Shown in pieces: positions 32,812-40,587 of a stretch of 51,447 nt of DNA. The position numbers and the translations under genes are program-made. The notes under the pieces are model-generated. The model did not search any database and had not been told where the DNA came from. It worked only from the letters and a program-made list of their open reading frames with translations. Every line of letters starts with the position of its first letter. Position 1 is the stretch's first letter. The DNA is from a virus, in the IMG/VR virus record IMGVR_UViG_3300042154_002918, positions 1 through 51,447 of that record; one strand, 5' to 3'.

Positions 32812-34644
32812 TTATCTCAATTCTCTTAAGTCGAATGTTCTAACACCATCAACTGTGATACGTCCGTAGAATCTGTTGTTAACCATTTTCTTAGCGTAAC
32901 GTGTCATAATACCTTTGATAGGTGTAAAGTTGAATGGGTTGTACATTGTTGGAGTTAATTGTAACGGTACGTATGGTGCGTAGATGTATCCTGTGTCTAA
33001 CAATGATGTTCCTTTGTGTCCCATTAACACTTGGTTTGGTGGGAAGTAAGGGTCACGGTAAACTTGGTAACGTCCTGCAAGAGTACCAACTCTTTCAATA
33101 CCCATGTTGTATTGGTCTTGCTCAGGAGAAGCGTTTGATACGTGGAAGTATTCTAAATCGTCAAAGATAGCTGAGATTTCAGAAGAAACTACAATCCAGT
33201 TCGCTCCACCTCTTAATGTAGATTTGTGGATTTGAGCAGAGATTTGGTTAATCGCTGTGATAAGCGTTTGGTTCCAGTCTTTTTGAGTATAAGGAACTGC
33301 AGAAGACCCTAAACGTTTCCAACCATTGTAATCCCAACGTAAGTTCCATGCTGCACCTTTACGTAAATCTCTTAAGATTTCACGGTCGATTTCAGCCGCA
33401 ACTTGCTCAGATAATAAAGCTGTTAATTCAGCTTCAGCATCGATGTTGTGGAATGCAGCAACGTCTTGAGCCATTTCAGGAGACCATTGTGCTCTTAATT
33501 TTCTTTCTGTTACAGAAACAGTTACCGACATTAAGTCAAAAGAAACCTCACCAATTCTATCTTCAAACTCTAAGTTTTTGTAGATTCTATAACTAGCTAC
33601 AAATGAAGTGTTTGATGTAGTATTAGATGAGAATGTTGAACCTGTATAACCGTCCATTGAACCACCACAAGTAATACATACTGGTACTTGTAAATCAACT
33701 TCTAAGTAAATTTTACCTTCAGCATCACATAAGTCATCATATTGACCACCACCTGTTTTACTACCAGGGAATGTTAATGAAGTGTTATTGTTTCCGTATT
33801 CAACAATACCTTTACCATATCTTTGAGTAACAACTCTAAATAAGTAAGGGTTATTTGTATTTGCTGAAGTTGTTGTGTTTGTATTAATACCTTTAATTGT
33901 CAAATCAGCTAAGAAAGATTCATTGTCCATTGGTTGACCATCAGGACCGATTAATTTACCTGCTCCCGCAGATGCAAAACCTGACATAACAATTAATACT
34001 TTTCTATAATCAGATAATCCATATCCTGAAACAACTAATTGGTCTCCCTCCCACGCAACAGTCTGAACTTTAGTACCATTAGTACTTAAATGAGTAACCG
34101 CTGAGAATTGTCCTTTTGAATAGTCATATAAACCTGGTGGGTCTAAAGCTGGTTCATTACCTTCATAGAATCTATCGTAAAGGTCTTTAGTGTTGTTGTA
34201 GTCGTAACCACTTCCTGGTCCATCAGGTCCATCAACTGCGTCGTCATATCCAGGTGCCCCATAAGGTTTACGGTGAATACCATTAGTAGTTGTTGAATTT
34301 TCAGTGTACGCTTGAATGTTAGGTACGAAGTAGAATAATTTACCAATTGGTAAGTTCATTGCTTGTACAGAAACGATGTCGTTAGATAATAATTTAGAGA
34401 ATACTCTTCTAACAATTGGGAAAACCACTGTTTCAAATGCACCTGTATCAGATGTAGATGATGCTTCGTTAATTAAATACGATGCTTGGTTTTCATATAA
34501 TTGTGCAACGTTTTCTCTCATGTGACCTTTAAGACCCTCTAAGAATCCTAATTTGTCCCATTTGTTGATTGTGTCTTCTTTGATAACTTTAAGGTGTTTC
34601 AACCCGATGTTACCAACTAATCCTGATTCTAATAATGCTCCCAT
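32812..34644 (-). CDS. Major capsid protein, T4 gp23-like
   Basis: A 610-residue protein. Residues 60-130 (TGAFETVVFPIVRRVFSKLL, then VSVQAMNLPIGKLFYFVP) copy the T4 gp23 core region (I-x-M-x-M-V-R-R-x-x-P-x-L-x-x-x-D-I-x-x-V-Q-P-M-x-x-P-x-G). FYGRITVDGVRTFDL at the C-terminus is also typical. YLINE then A61 at residues 56-61 gives an I-N-E site at nearly the same distance from the N-terminus as the gp23 maturation cleavage. The long middle (140-400) is Gly/Asn/Thr-rich, probably an inserted domain. It is the last gene of the head operon, followed by a strong terminator. Confidence 0.92.
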   Translation of the reverse strand: MGALLESGLVGNIGLKHLKVIKEDTINKWDKLGFLEGLKGHMRENVAQLYENQASYLINEASSTSDTGAFETVVFPIVRRVFSKLLSNDIVSVQAMNLPIGKLFYFVPNIQAYTENSTTTNGIHRKPYGAPGYDDAVDGPDGPGSGYDYNNTKDLYDRFYEGNEPALDPPGLYDYSKGQFSAVTHLSTNGTKVQTVAWEGDQLVVSGYGLSDYRKVLIVMSGFASAGAGKLIGPDGQPMDNESFLADLTIKGINTNTTTSANTNNPYLFRVVTQRYGKGIVEYGNNNTSLTFPGSKTGGGQYDDLCDAEGKIYLEVDLQVPVCITCGGSMDGYTGSTFSSNTTSNTSFVASYRIYKNLEFEDRIGEVSFDLMSVTVSVTERKLRAQWSPEMAQDVAAFHNIDAEAELTALLSEQVAAEIDREILRDLRKGAAWNLRWDYNGWKRLGSSAVPYTQKDWNQTLITAINQISAQIHKSTLRGGANWIVVSSEISAIFDDLEYFHVSNASPEQDQYNMGIERVGTLAGRYQVYRDPYFPPNQVLMGHKGTSLLDTGYIYAPYVPLQLTPTMYNPFNFTPIKGIMTRYAKKMVNNRFYGRITVDGVRTFDLRELR

Positions 34645-34686
34645 TTTAAAATATTTTGTTTTTAATTTTTTATTTATTTATTTTGA

Positions 34687-36267
34687 TTACCCTAATTTAC
34701 TCATTAAATCTTTCATTCTCATGAATTGCGGATTTTCGTAAGTTTTTGATTCAATTAAAGTAGTCGATGAACCTGTAGATACTGTTTTTTGAATTCTGTT
34801 TTCTACTGATTCACTAAGTGATTTTTTAATTTCCGGTTTAGATAATTCACCTTTGATTGACTGATAAAGATTTTTAGATTCTTTTAAAGTTTCAACATCG
34901 TCAAATCTTCTTAAGATATTAATTTTCTCTTTTTTAGTAGTCGAATGTTCAGTAAACAATCTAGTTGCATATGCCAAGTTTGAATTGAAGATTGCAACTT
35001 CGTTAAGTTTTTCTCTGAAAACATTTAACGCTTTTCTGTATTCTTCATTTTTTTCTCTTAACATAGTCACCTCTTGAGTAGATTCTACTTTTACTCCATT
35101 TTTACCGTAAACATAATTTCTGTTATTAGTAATCGCTTTTCTAAGTCCTCTACCTTCTTTGGAACCCATTCCGTATGTTCTAGCAGCTTCTTTTGTTTCT
35201 TCTTTTTCAAAAGCTTTTCTTTTTAAAGTATCACCTTTTTTAGTAGTGTAATCTTCTTTACCTTTCATGGTTCTAGATTTTTCACCCTTATTCATTCCGT
35301 AATCACCTTCTTTTGTTTCTGCCTTTACAACTTTGGATTTTCCTTCCATATTTCCACCCTCTTTGTATTCGAATTTAGCTTTACCTGTACCTACAGATTT
35401 TGGACCTTCTTTTTTATTTTCATCGAATCCACCACCGGCTTTACCTTTGTAAGTAAATTTAGGTCCTGAGCCAACTATACCTTTAGGTTTAACTGTTGAT
35501 TTTCCTTCTCTCACAGCTCTTCTTGGGTTGTAAGACTCTCCTAAGTCCTCTCCGTCCTCTAAGTCCACCATGTCTTCACCGTCTTCTTCGTCGATAAATT
35601 TTTCTTCTTCATCGTCTTCAAATACAATTTCGAACATAATTCCTTCAGAATCTTCAGAATCTTCGATATCGTCAACATCACCGTCAGCAAAAATTGCATC
35701 AATAACGTCATCAGTTGTTTGGTCATCCATTTCACCTAATTCTTCAAAATTAAATTCCGTGTCATCCATTTCTTCATCCATATTATACTCATAGATATCG
35801 TCTTCAGATTCACCAAGTTTAACTAAATACTCTTCATCAGTATCATTATCAGTTAAGTGGATATCATCACCGTCTTTTTTTACAATGATTCCATCTTCTT
35901 CACCCATAGCTTTAAATACTTTCAAAATTTCTTCATCTGATGCACCTGTTAAGTCGATTGGACTTTCGTCTGAATCCATGTCCATATCAAAATCCATTTC
36001 AATGTCCATTTCATCTTCGTCTTCATTATCAGTATCCATATCAAAATCCATTTCCTCTTCATCAGAGTCCATTTCATCATCCATGTCAACATCTAATTCA
36101 ACCTCATCATCTTCTAAATCTTGTTCAGAAAGAGATTCTTTTACTAGCTGATTGATTTCTTCCTTCATAGTTGAAGCAAGTATTCCTTTTGCATTCTCGG
36201 CAATAGCTTCTTCAACTTGTCTCATTTGAATAAGCGCCTCTTGTACTAATTTGTTATTTTCTTGCAT
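34687..36267 (-). CDS. Prohead scaffolding protein, gp22-like
   Basis: A 526-residue, extremely acidic protein. The N-terminal helix ends KEEINQLVKESLSEQD with an L-S-E site. Residues about 52-260 are an Asp/Glu/Met-rich tract (MDSDEEEMDFDMDTDNEDED), 260-380 a Lys/Gly-rich tract, and the C-terminal 130 residues a coiled coil (LREKNEEYRKALNVFREKLN) ending in the MCP-binding-like SKTYENPQFMRMKDLMSKLG. Position between protease and capsid protein is the same as T4 gene 22. It forms the core of the prohead and is cleaved and lost during maturation. A TATTTATA box precedes it. Confidence 0.85.
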   Translation of the reverse strand: MQENNKLVQEALIQMRQVEEAIAENAKGILASTMKEEINQLVKESLSEQDLEDDEVELDVDMDDEMDSDEEEMDFDMDTDNEDEDEMDIEMDFDMDMDSDESPIDLTGASDEEILKVFKAMGEEDGIIVKKDGDDIHLTDNDTDEEYLVKLGESEDDIYEYNMDEEMDDTEFNFEELGEMDDQTTDDVIDAIFADGDVDDIEDSEDSEGIMFEIVFEDDEEEKFIDEEDGEDMVDLEDGEDLGESYNPRRAVREGKSTVKPKGIVGSGPKFTYKGKAGGGFDENKKEGPKSVGTGKAKFEYKEGGNMEGKSKVVKAETKEGDYGMNKGEKSRTMKGKEDYTTKKGDTLKRKAFEKEETKEAARTYGMGSKEGRGLRKAITNNRNYVYGKNGVKVESTQEVTMLREKNEEYRKALNVFREKLNEVAIFNSNLAYATRLFTEHSTTKKEKINILRRFDDVETLKESKNLYQSIKGELSKPEIKKSLSESVENRIQKTVSTGSSTTLIESKTYENPQFMRMKDLMSKLG

Positions 36268-36289
36268 GAAAAATTATTGTTATTTTCAT

Positions 36290-36297
36290 TATAAATA
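36290..36297 (-). promoter_or_regulatory. TATTTATA octamer before scaffold gene
   Basis: Exact TATTTATA on the coding strand, 22 bases before the start at 36267. The scaffold and capsid genes need strong late expression, so an extra late promoter here would be sensible. Confidence 0.4.
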
Positions 36298-36315
36298 TTA
36301 CCAAAAGCAAAAAAA

Positions 36316-36348
36316 GTTTATTTTATCTAACTATTAGACAAAATAAAC
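36316..36348. terminator. Long hairpin between DUF4494-like and scaffold genes
   Basis: GTTTATTTT ... AAAATAAAC with an inner TCTAA/TTAGA stem and 3-base loop; one mismatch in the stem. It is the second of two tandem hairpins in this 145-base gap and may be a weaker terminator or an RNA processing site. Confidence 0.45.
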
Positions 36349-36366
36349 CTTAATTAAGAGTAAAAA

Positions 36367-36392
36367 AAAAGTGGTCAAATATGACCACTTTT
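36367..36392 (-). terminator. Terminator after DUF4494-like gene
   Basis: AAAAGTGGTCA, short loop, TGACCACTTTT with a T-run on the minus strand, 21 bases after the stop of the 36413 gene. Confidence 0.75.
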
Positions 36393-36412
36393 GTTAAATT
36401 GGATTAAAACAA

Positions 36413-36622
36413 TTATTGAATTACTTCATCAATTTTACTTTCAGAGACTGAAGTGATTCTCCACTCATGTGAAAACCCCTCATATTTTTTTGTAACTTTG
36501 GCTTCAACATCTGTTACTGAATACCCTTCTACAAGTTTTTCTTCTCTAATTTTTTTAATTTTACCTGTTTTATCATCAGGTAAGTCATACTGAATTTTTG
36601 CTACGAAATACTTTTCTTCCAT
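36413..36622 (-). CDS. DUF4494-like small protein
   Basis: A 69-residue protein, EEKYFVAKIQYDLPDDKTGK then REEKLVEGYSVTDVEAKVTK and HEWRITSVSESKIDEV, matching the pattern of DUF4494 (W-[FY]-x-x-K-[IV]-x-[YF] ... E-x-Y-L-V-x-[AG]-x-S-[FV]-T-[ED]-x-E-A). That family is essentially found in Bacteroidota and their phages, which supports the host assignment. Function unknown. It sits between the protease (8 bases upstream) and the scaffold, so it may assist head assembly. Confidence 0.78.
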   Translation of the reverse strand: MEEKYFVAKIQYDLPDDKTGKIKKIREEKLVEGYSVTDVEAKVTKKYEGFSHEWRITSVSESKIDEVIQ

Positions 36623-36630
36623 GTGTTTTT

Positions 36631-37347
36631 TTATTTTCCTAAAAAGTCGTTTAATTTTTTCATTAAGTCAACTGACTTCTCTACATAATCGTCTTTTTGT
36701 TTATATTTTTTTTCTTCTTCAAGATTTTCTTCATACTTGTCTCTATCATCAGCATTTGTAAACAAATACGCTCCCGGTGTTGATGGTGATGATACTAAGT
36801 CAAAACAAATTAATTCAAAATCATCTTGAACTTCATTCCTTTCACCAACTTTTTTAAGTGAACCAACCCCACGAGAAGAAATACCTAAAGTAACCCCTTG
36901 TCTCATTAAGTTTGCCGCTTGGTCTCCTTTGGTTGAAACAATTCCTCTTTCATGAAATCCCGGGGAAGTTAGCAATTTAAGTTTTCCCATTAATATGTTT
37001 CTGTCCCACCATACGTCAGTAATGATATGAGATACTCGGTCTAAATCAATTAAAGATGATTCAGGGTGATTTAACTCTGATGTTGATAACCCTTTTTCGA
37101 TTGCAATTTTATAATTGTCGGCCTCTCTTTTTAATATCCTTTCAGGATATGTTCTACCGTTTCTATTAGGTGTGTCATATTTTTGTAAAACAGCATAAAA
37201 TTCAAATGGGTTTCTATAATCCATTTCTTTCGCCTCTTTTAAAACTTTTTCATTATGTTTGTCTTTTGGTGAAACCCAACCTGCGTCTGCCTCAACTAAT
37301 ATACCGTGTCCGGTTTCGGTTGCCTCTAATATTCTTAATTGTTTCAT
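36631..37347 (-). CDS. Prohead core protease, gp21-like
   Basis: A 238-residue serine protease of the herpes/T4 prohead type. H94 in STSELNHPESS is the catalytic His (N-H-P motif), S157/S158 in LGISSRGVGS carries the nucleophile, and D183 in FELICFDLVSSPSTPGAYL may complete the site. YDTPNRNGRTYP is a typical N-terminal substrate-shaping segment. It cleaves scaffold, capsid and other prohead proteins after (L/I)xE sites. Gene order protease, (small), scaffold, capsid is as in T4 21-22-23. A TATTTATC variant lies 13 bases upstream of the start. Confidence 0.9.
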   Translation of the reverse strand: MKQLRILEATETGHGILVEADAGWVSPKDKHNEKVLKEAKEMDYRNPFEFYAVLQKYDTPNRNGRTYPERILKREADNYKIAIEKGLSTSELNHPESSLIDLDRVSHIITDVWWDRNILMGKLKLLTSPGFHERGIVSTKGDQAANLMRQGVTLGISSRGVGSLKKVGERNEVQDDFELICFDLVSSPSTPGAYLFTNADDRDKYEENLEEEKKYKQKDDYVEKSVDLMKKLNDFLGK

Positions 37348-37360
37348 TAATTCTTTTTAA

Positions 37361-37368
37361 GATAAATA
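37361..37368 (-). promoter_or_regulatory. TATTTATC, variant of the recurrent octamer
   Basis: TATTTATC on the coding strand, 13 bases before the protease start. One mismatch from the consensus. Confidence 0.3.
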
Positions 37369-37384
37369 TATCAATTATGATACT

Positions 37385-37825
37385 TTACAAGATAACCTCT
37401 TTTTTTGTGGTTGAAAATTCAAAATATTTGTTTGTTGTGATGTTATTATCATAGATAGATTGGACTATATTTTTTACGGAGTCTTTAATTTCTATGGATT
37501 TAAAATCTAATTCATTTGTCGTGTATAGATTTATTTCTAAATTAAAGAATGATTTTTTACCGTGAGATATTCCACTGGTCCTTAAATCTAAATCCACAAT
37601 ACTTTTATTTTGGAATAAATTGGTGTTAATGGATTTATAAACAGAATGTTTAATTTCTCGACTTAAATTGGAAACAACTCGATTCCAATTATCGTATTCT
37701 TCTTTTGGGGTCACCCATGATTGAATGTTTATGTAAACTGATTTTAAGTTTTTTGAATCTACGGTACCATAGACCGATTTAATTGGATTGTATAAATTTA
37801 ATTTTACACTTTTTCCTTTTTTCAT
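37385..37825 (-). CDS. Unassigned phage protein in head cluster (146 aa)
   Basis: A 146-residue protein with beta-strands and amphipathic helices (KSVYINIQSWVTPKEEYDNW, SREIKHSVYKSINTNLFQNK, KSFFNLEINLYTTNELDFKS). No known motif and no signal peptide. It lies between the protease and the 232-residue protein. Upstream there is a CATTTATA box 13 bases before the ATG. Its position suggests a neck, completion or head-accessory protein. Confidence 0.65.
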   Translation of the reverse strand: MKKGKSVKLNLYNPIKSVYGTVDSKNLKSVYINIQSWVTPKEEYDNWNRVVSNLSREIKHSVYKSINTNLFQNKSIVDLDLRTSGISHGKKSFFNLEINLYTTNELDFKSIEIKDSVKNIVQSIYDNNITTNKYFEFSTTKKEVIL

Positions 37826-37838
37826 TAATGTTTTTCAT

Positions 37839-37846
37839 TATAAATG
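37839..37846 (-). promoter_or_regulatory. CATTTATA, variant of the recurrent octamer
   Basis: CATTTATA on the coding strand, 13 bases before the start at 37825. One mismatch from the consensus. Confidence 0.3.
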
Positions 37847-37901
37847 TTTATTGGTTATAATAAAAATATAATTGAAATTATTGTGTATGTCAAAAAAAAA
37901 A

Positions 37902-37935
37902 AAGTGTTTTTACCGTTTAAATTGCAAAAACACTT
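37902..37935 (-). terminator. Terminator after 232-residue head-cluster gene
   Basis: AAGTGTTTTT, 14-base loop, AAAAACACTT, preceded on the plus strand by a run of A, i.e. a T-tract for minus-strand transcription. It starts 26 bases after the stop at 37962. Confidence 0.65.
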
Positions 37936-37961
37936 ATTGAATTATAATGTAATATGTTAAA

Positions 37962-38660
37962 TTAAATAGATTCTTCTAAATTTTTAAGTTTTAAAAAATT
38001 CATTTGGTCAAACTTTTCATCTTTCAATCTATCGATAGTTTCAGAAATTTTTGTTTTTATTTCAGACTCTTGTTCAGTATCTAACATCCCTTTAAGTTTT
38101 GTGATTGTATTCTCACGTAAAGTCTCAAATTTAGTTTCAAGAGTTTTAGTGTCTTCAGATATTAATTGAAAAAATTCTTTTTTAGAGTTTTCATCTAAGT
38201 TTTCAATATATCCTCTTAATGTTTGGTTAGCAATACTAACCATCGATTTAATTGGAATATTAATAGATTCTTTAACCGTTTCTTTTTTAGTTGTTAAAAC
38301 TTTAATTATGTTCTTCTTAGCATTTACTCTTTCAAGTAAATTTAATTTGTTTGAATACGCCAATACATCTAAATCAGAATAATTATTTTTAATTGTTTCT
38401 GATAAACTTTTTGGTGATTTTATTGTTGGTAAAATCTTATGTAATAAACTAATCCCTTCTTCTAAAAATTCTTTAGCATCCTGTTCAGATAAACCTTGAG
38501 GCGTACTTAATTGGTCATATAAAGCATAAGCCTTTGACATAGATTTATTGTTCAGAACATTATGTTTGAACTCTCTTAAAGATTTTTTGAAATCTTTCTC
38601 GTCACTATATGACTCAAGTAGATTTTTTTCGATTATGGATTTTAGGTTTCCGAAGGTCAT
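37962..38660 (-). CDS. Unassigned helical protein next to portal gene
   Basis: A 232-residue protein almost wholly helical (GNLKSIIEKNLLESYSDEKD, KEFLEEGISLLHKILPTIKS, EFFQLISEDTKTLETKFETL). The first 16 residues (FGNLKSIIEKNLLES) end in L-L-E-S, again a (L/I)xE match following an amphipathic helix. It lies 25 bases downstream of the portal gene. It resembles a core or scaffold component more than an enzyme. A TATTTATT box precedes it. Confidence 0.65.
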   Translation of the reverse strand: MTFGNLKSIIEKNLLESYSDEKDFKKSLREFKHNVLNNKSMSKAYALYDQLSTPQGLSEQDAKEFLEEGISLLHKILPTIKSPKSLSETIKNNYSDLDVLAYSNKLNLLERVNAKKNIIKVLTTKKETVKESINIPIKSMVSIANQTLRGYIENLDENSKKEFFQLISEDTKTLETKFETLRENTITKLKGMLDTEQESEIKTKISETIDRLKDEKFDQMNFLKLKNLEESI

Positions 38661-38677
38661 TACGCTTAATTTTATTA

Positions 38678-38685
38678 AATAAATA
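38678..38685 (-). promoter_or_regulatory. TATTTATT, variant of the recurrent octamer
   Basis: TATTTATT on the coding strand, 17 bases before the start at 38660. Confidence 0.3.
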
Positions 38686-40548
38686 TTAGGAATTTAGTAA
38701 CTTATCCAATTCTTTTGAAATTTCTCCTAAAGAATCTTGACCATGACCTAAATTAATCATTTGAGCACCATCAATTAGGTTATTTTCAACTAACATATTT
38801 AAGTTATTCATTCGTGATTCCGGAGTTATTTCAGCCTCACCTCCCGCCGGTGGTGGTGCAACAGTTTCCTCACCCGCTGGCGGTAATTCTTCTCCTCCAC
38901 CTAAATCAGCGGTTTCAAATCCACCTCCTCCAAATGATGTCTCCGGTTCTGATGTTTCAGTCGCAGTTGCAGACGCGGTTCCTCCTGAAGTATTACCATA
39001 AAGTTTATCAATATTATCAAATAAACCTGTTTTAGTTATAACAGTCGCAGTTGCTTTAAGTTCTTCACCAACAGCTCTTTCAATTCTTTGTTGTTGTAAA
39101 TCTAAACGAACCTCTTCGTCAGACCATCCAAATATGTGTTTCTTAGCCCATGTTGATGATGTTGCTTGAATACCATTTCCTGGGTCGGAAACTAAATCTT
39201 TGTATAATAAAACTTTTTCTTTCCAAACATCAATTTTTAATAAATCTGCCTGTGTTGAAGGGTTTGATAAACCTAATGTAAAATTATCTAATTCATCTTC
39301 GAATCCAAGTAAAAATAAATGTACAATTGCAATTTTATTTAATTCCGCAACCATACTTTTTTGAATTCTATTGATAGTTCTTGCAAAACGAATATCTTGT
39401 AATGATAAATTTTTACCATCTCCAACTACTTCTTCAAATCCTAAGAACGCCTTAGGAACACGAAGAGCGGTTAATAATTTCTTTTGGATGTATTCAATAT
39501 CCGCAATCTCTGAAAGGTTTGTTGCTCCCGGTAATGTTGTGATAGGGTCCGGTGCTGATGGGTCTCTAACAGGAATGAAATAATCTTGGTCAACCGCCAT
39601 TTGATTAAACCTCATATCTACGTTACCTGTTTTATTATCAACTACTTGTTCTCTTTTGAATTTGTTCGCAACACGTTGTACATACGCCTCAACATCATCA
39701 TCGTTCATATTACCTACGAATACTTTAAACATTCTTCTCTCAGGTGCTCTTGATGTACGATAAATCAACATCGCATCCTCAGATAATAATAATTGTTTCC
39801 AAATACGTCTTGCTTTTTCTAACATAGACGTACCATAAGGAAGTTTTCGGTCGTCCCCTAATAATCTAAAGTGACCAATCTCCCATGATTGAAATTCCAT
39901 GTTTTTATTCTTCCAAGTAAAATGAAGTGATTTTTTATCTTTATCCATTTCCTTAGTAATATCTGTTGAGATTTTTGCACTAACACCTACTTCATGACGT
40001 TCAATTTCAATGGTAGGTAATTGTTGTACACCAACAATACCCTTTTCAGGGTCTAATTTTAAATAAATAAAGTTATCACCATACTTACAAGTGTTTCTTG
40101 TCCACATTGGTAAGTTAGTGTTAATATCAAGTGAGTTATTAAATAAATCTGCTAATACTCCTTTTATTCTTTTTGATTCAGAATAAATTTGTAAAATAAA
40201 ACCATCTTCATTTGTTGTTGTTGATTCTTCTGCGTAGATATCTAACGCAGCTGAAATCTCAGGAGTATACTCCATTGACTCGTAATCATATTGTGCGGAT
40301 AATCTGGATGGTTCGTAATAGATTGCTTGTGAATATAAATTATTCTCAACTTTCGCCCATTGGTTTGTTAAGTAAAAGGTTTGTTGTGCCTGTAACTTCT
40401 CTTTTTCGTATTCTTCCTTACTTTTGGTACGTAATAATTCCTTCTTATCAAACTTAAATGTTGGATAATCTTGGTTTAATAGAGAATTTGGTCCAAATGT
40501 TTGGGACAATCTCTGCCATACCGTCATATTATTTTGTTGTTCACTCAT
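38686..40548 (-). CDS. Portal protein, T4 gp20-like
   Basis: A 620-residue protein matching T4 gp20: an N-terminal region with R-L-S-A-Q-Y-D-Y-E-x-M-E-Y-T-P-E-I-S-A-A-L-D-I-Y-A-E-E-S-T-T (residues about 63-92), then WTRNTCKYGDNFIYLKLDPE, RIWKQLLLSEDAMLIYRTSR, APERRMFKVFVGNM and VPKAFLGFEEVVGDGKNLS. The last about 90 residues are Gly/Ala/Thr/Pro-rich, an extension not in T4. It forms the dodecameric DNA channel and joins head to neck. It follows terminase with a 39-base gap holding a TATTTATA box. Confidence 0.93.
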   Translation of the reverse strand: MSEQQNNMTVWQRLSQTFGPNSLLNQDYPTFKFDKKELLRTKSKEEYEKEKLQAQQTFYLTNQWAKVENNLYSQAIYYEPSRLSAQYDYESMEYTPEISAALDIYAEESTTTNEDGFILQIYSESKRIKGVLADLFNNSLDINTNLPMWTRNTCKYGDNFIYLKLDPEKGIVGVQQLPTIEIERHEVGVSAKISTDITKEMDKDKKSLHFTWKNKNMEFQSWEIGHFRLLGDDRKLPYGTSMLEKARRIWKQLLLSEDAMLIYRTSRAPERRMFKVFVGNMNDDDVEAYVQRVANKFKREQVVDNKTGNVDMRFNQMAVDQDYFIPVRDPSAPDPITTLPGATNLSEIADIEYIQKKLLTALRVPKAFLGFEEVVGDGKNLSLQDIRFARTINRIQKSMVAELNKIAIVHLFLLGFEDELDNFTLGLSNPSTQADLLKIDVWKEKVLLYKDLVSDPGNGIQATSSTWAKKHIFGWSDEEVRLDLQQQRIERAVGEELKATATVITKTGLFDNIDKLYGNTSGGTASATATETSEPETSFGGGGFETADLGGGEELPPAGEETVAPPPAGGEAEITPESRMNNLNMLVENNLIDGAQMINLGHGQDSLGEISKELDKLLNS

Positions 40549-40576
40549 GATATAAATTTACTTGTTTCCTCAGTAA

Positions 40577-40584
40577 TATAAATA
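40577..40584 (-). promoter_or_regulatory. TATTTATA octamer before portal gene
   Basis: Exact TATTTATA on the coding strand, 28 bases before the start at 40548, inside the gap between terminase and portal. Candidate late-promoter element. Confidence 0.4.
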
Positions 40585-40587
40585 GTA

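Noticed and set aside
35570-36155. Ser/Ile/Pro-rich open frames on the plus strand
   Set aside because: Antisense shadow of the Asp/Glu-rich scaffold gene; GAT/GAA codons read backwards give Ser- and Phe-rich frames.
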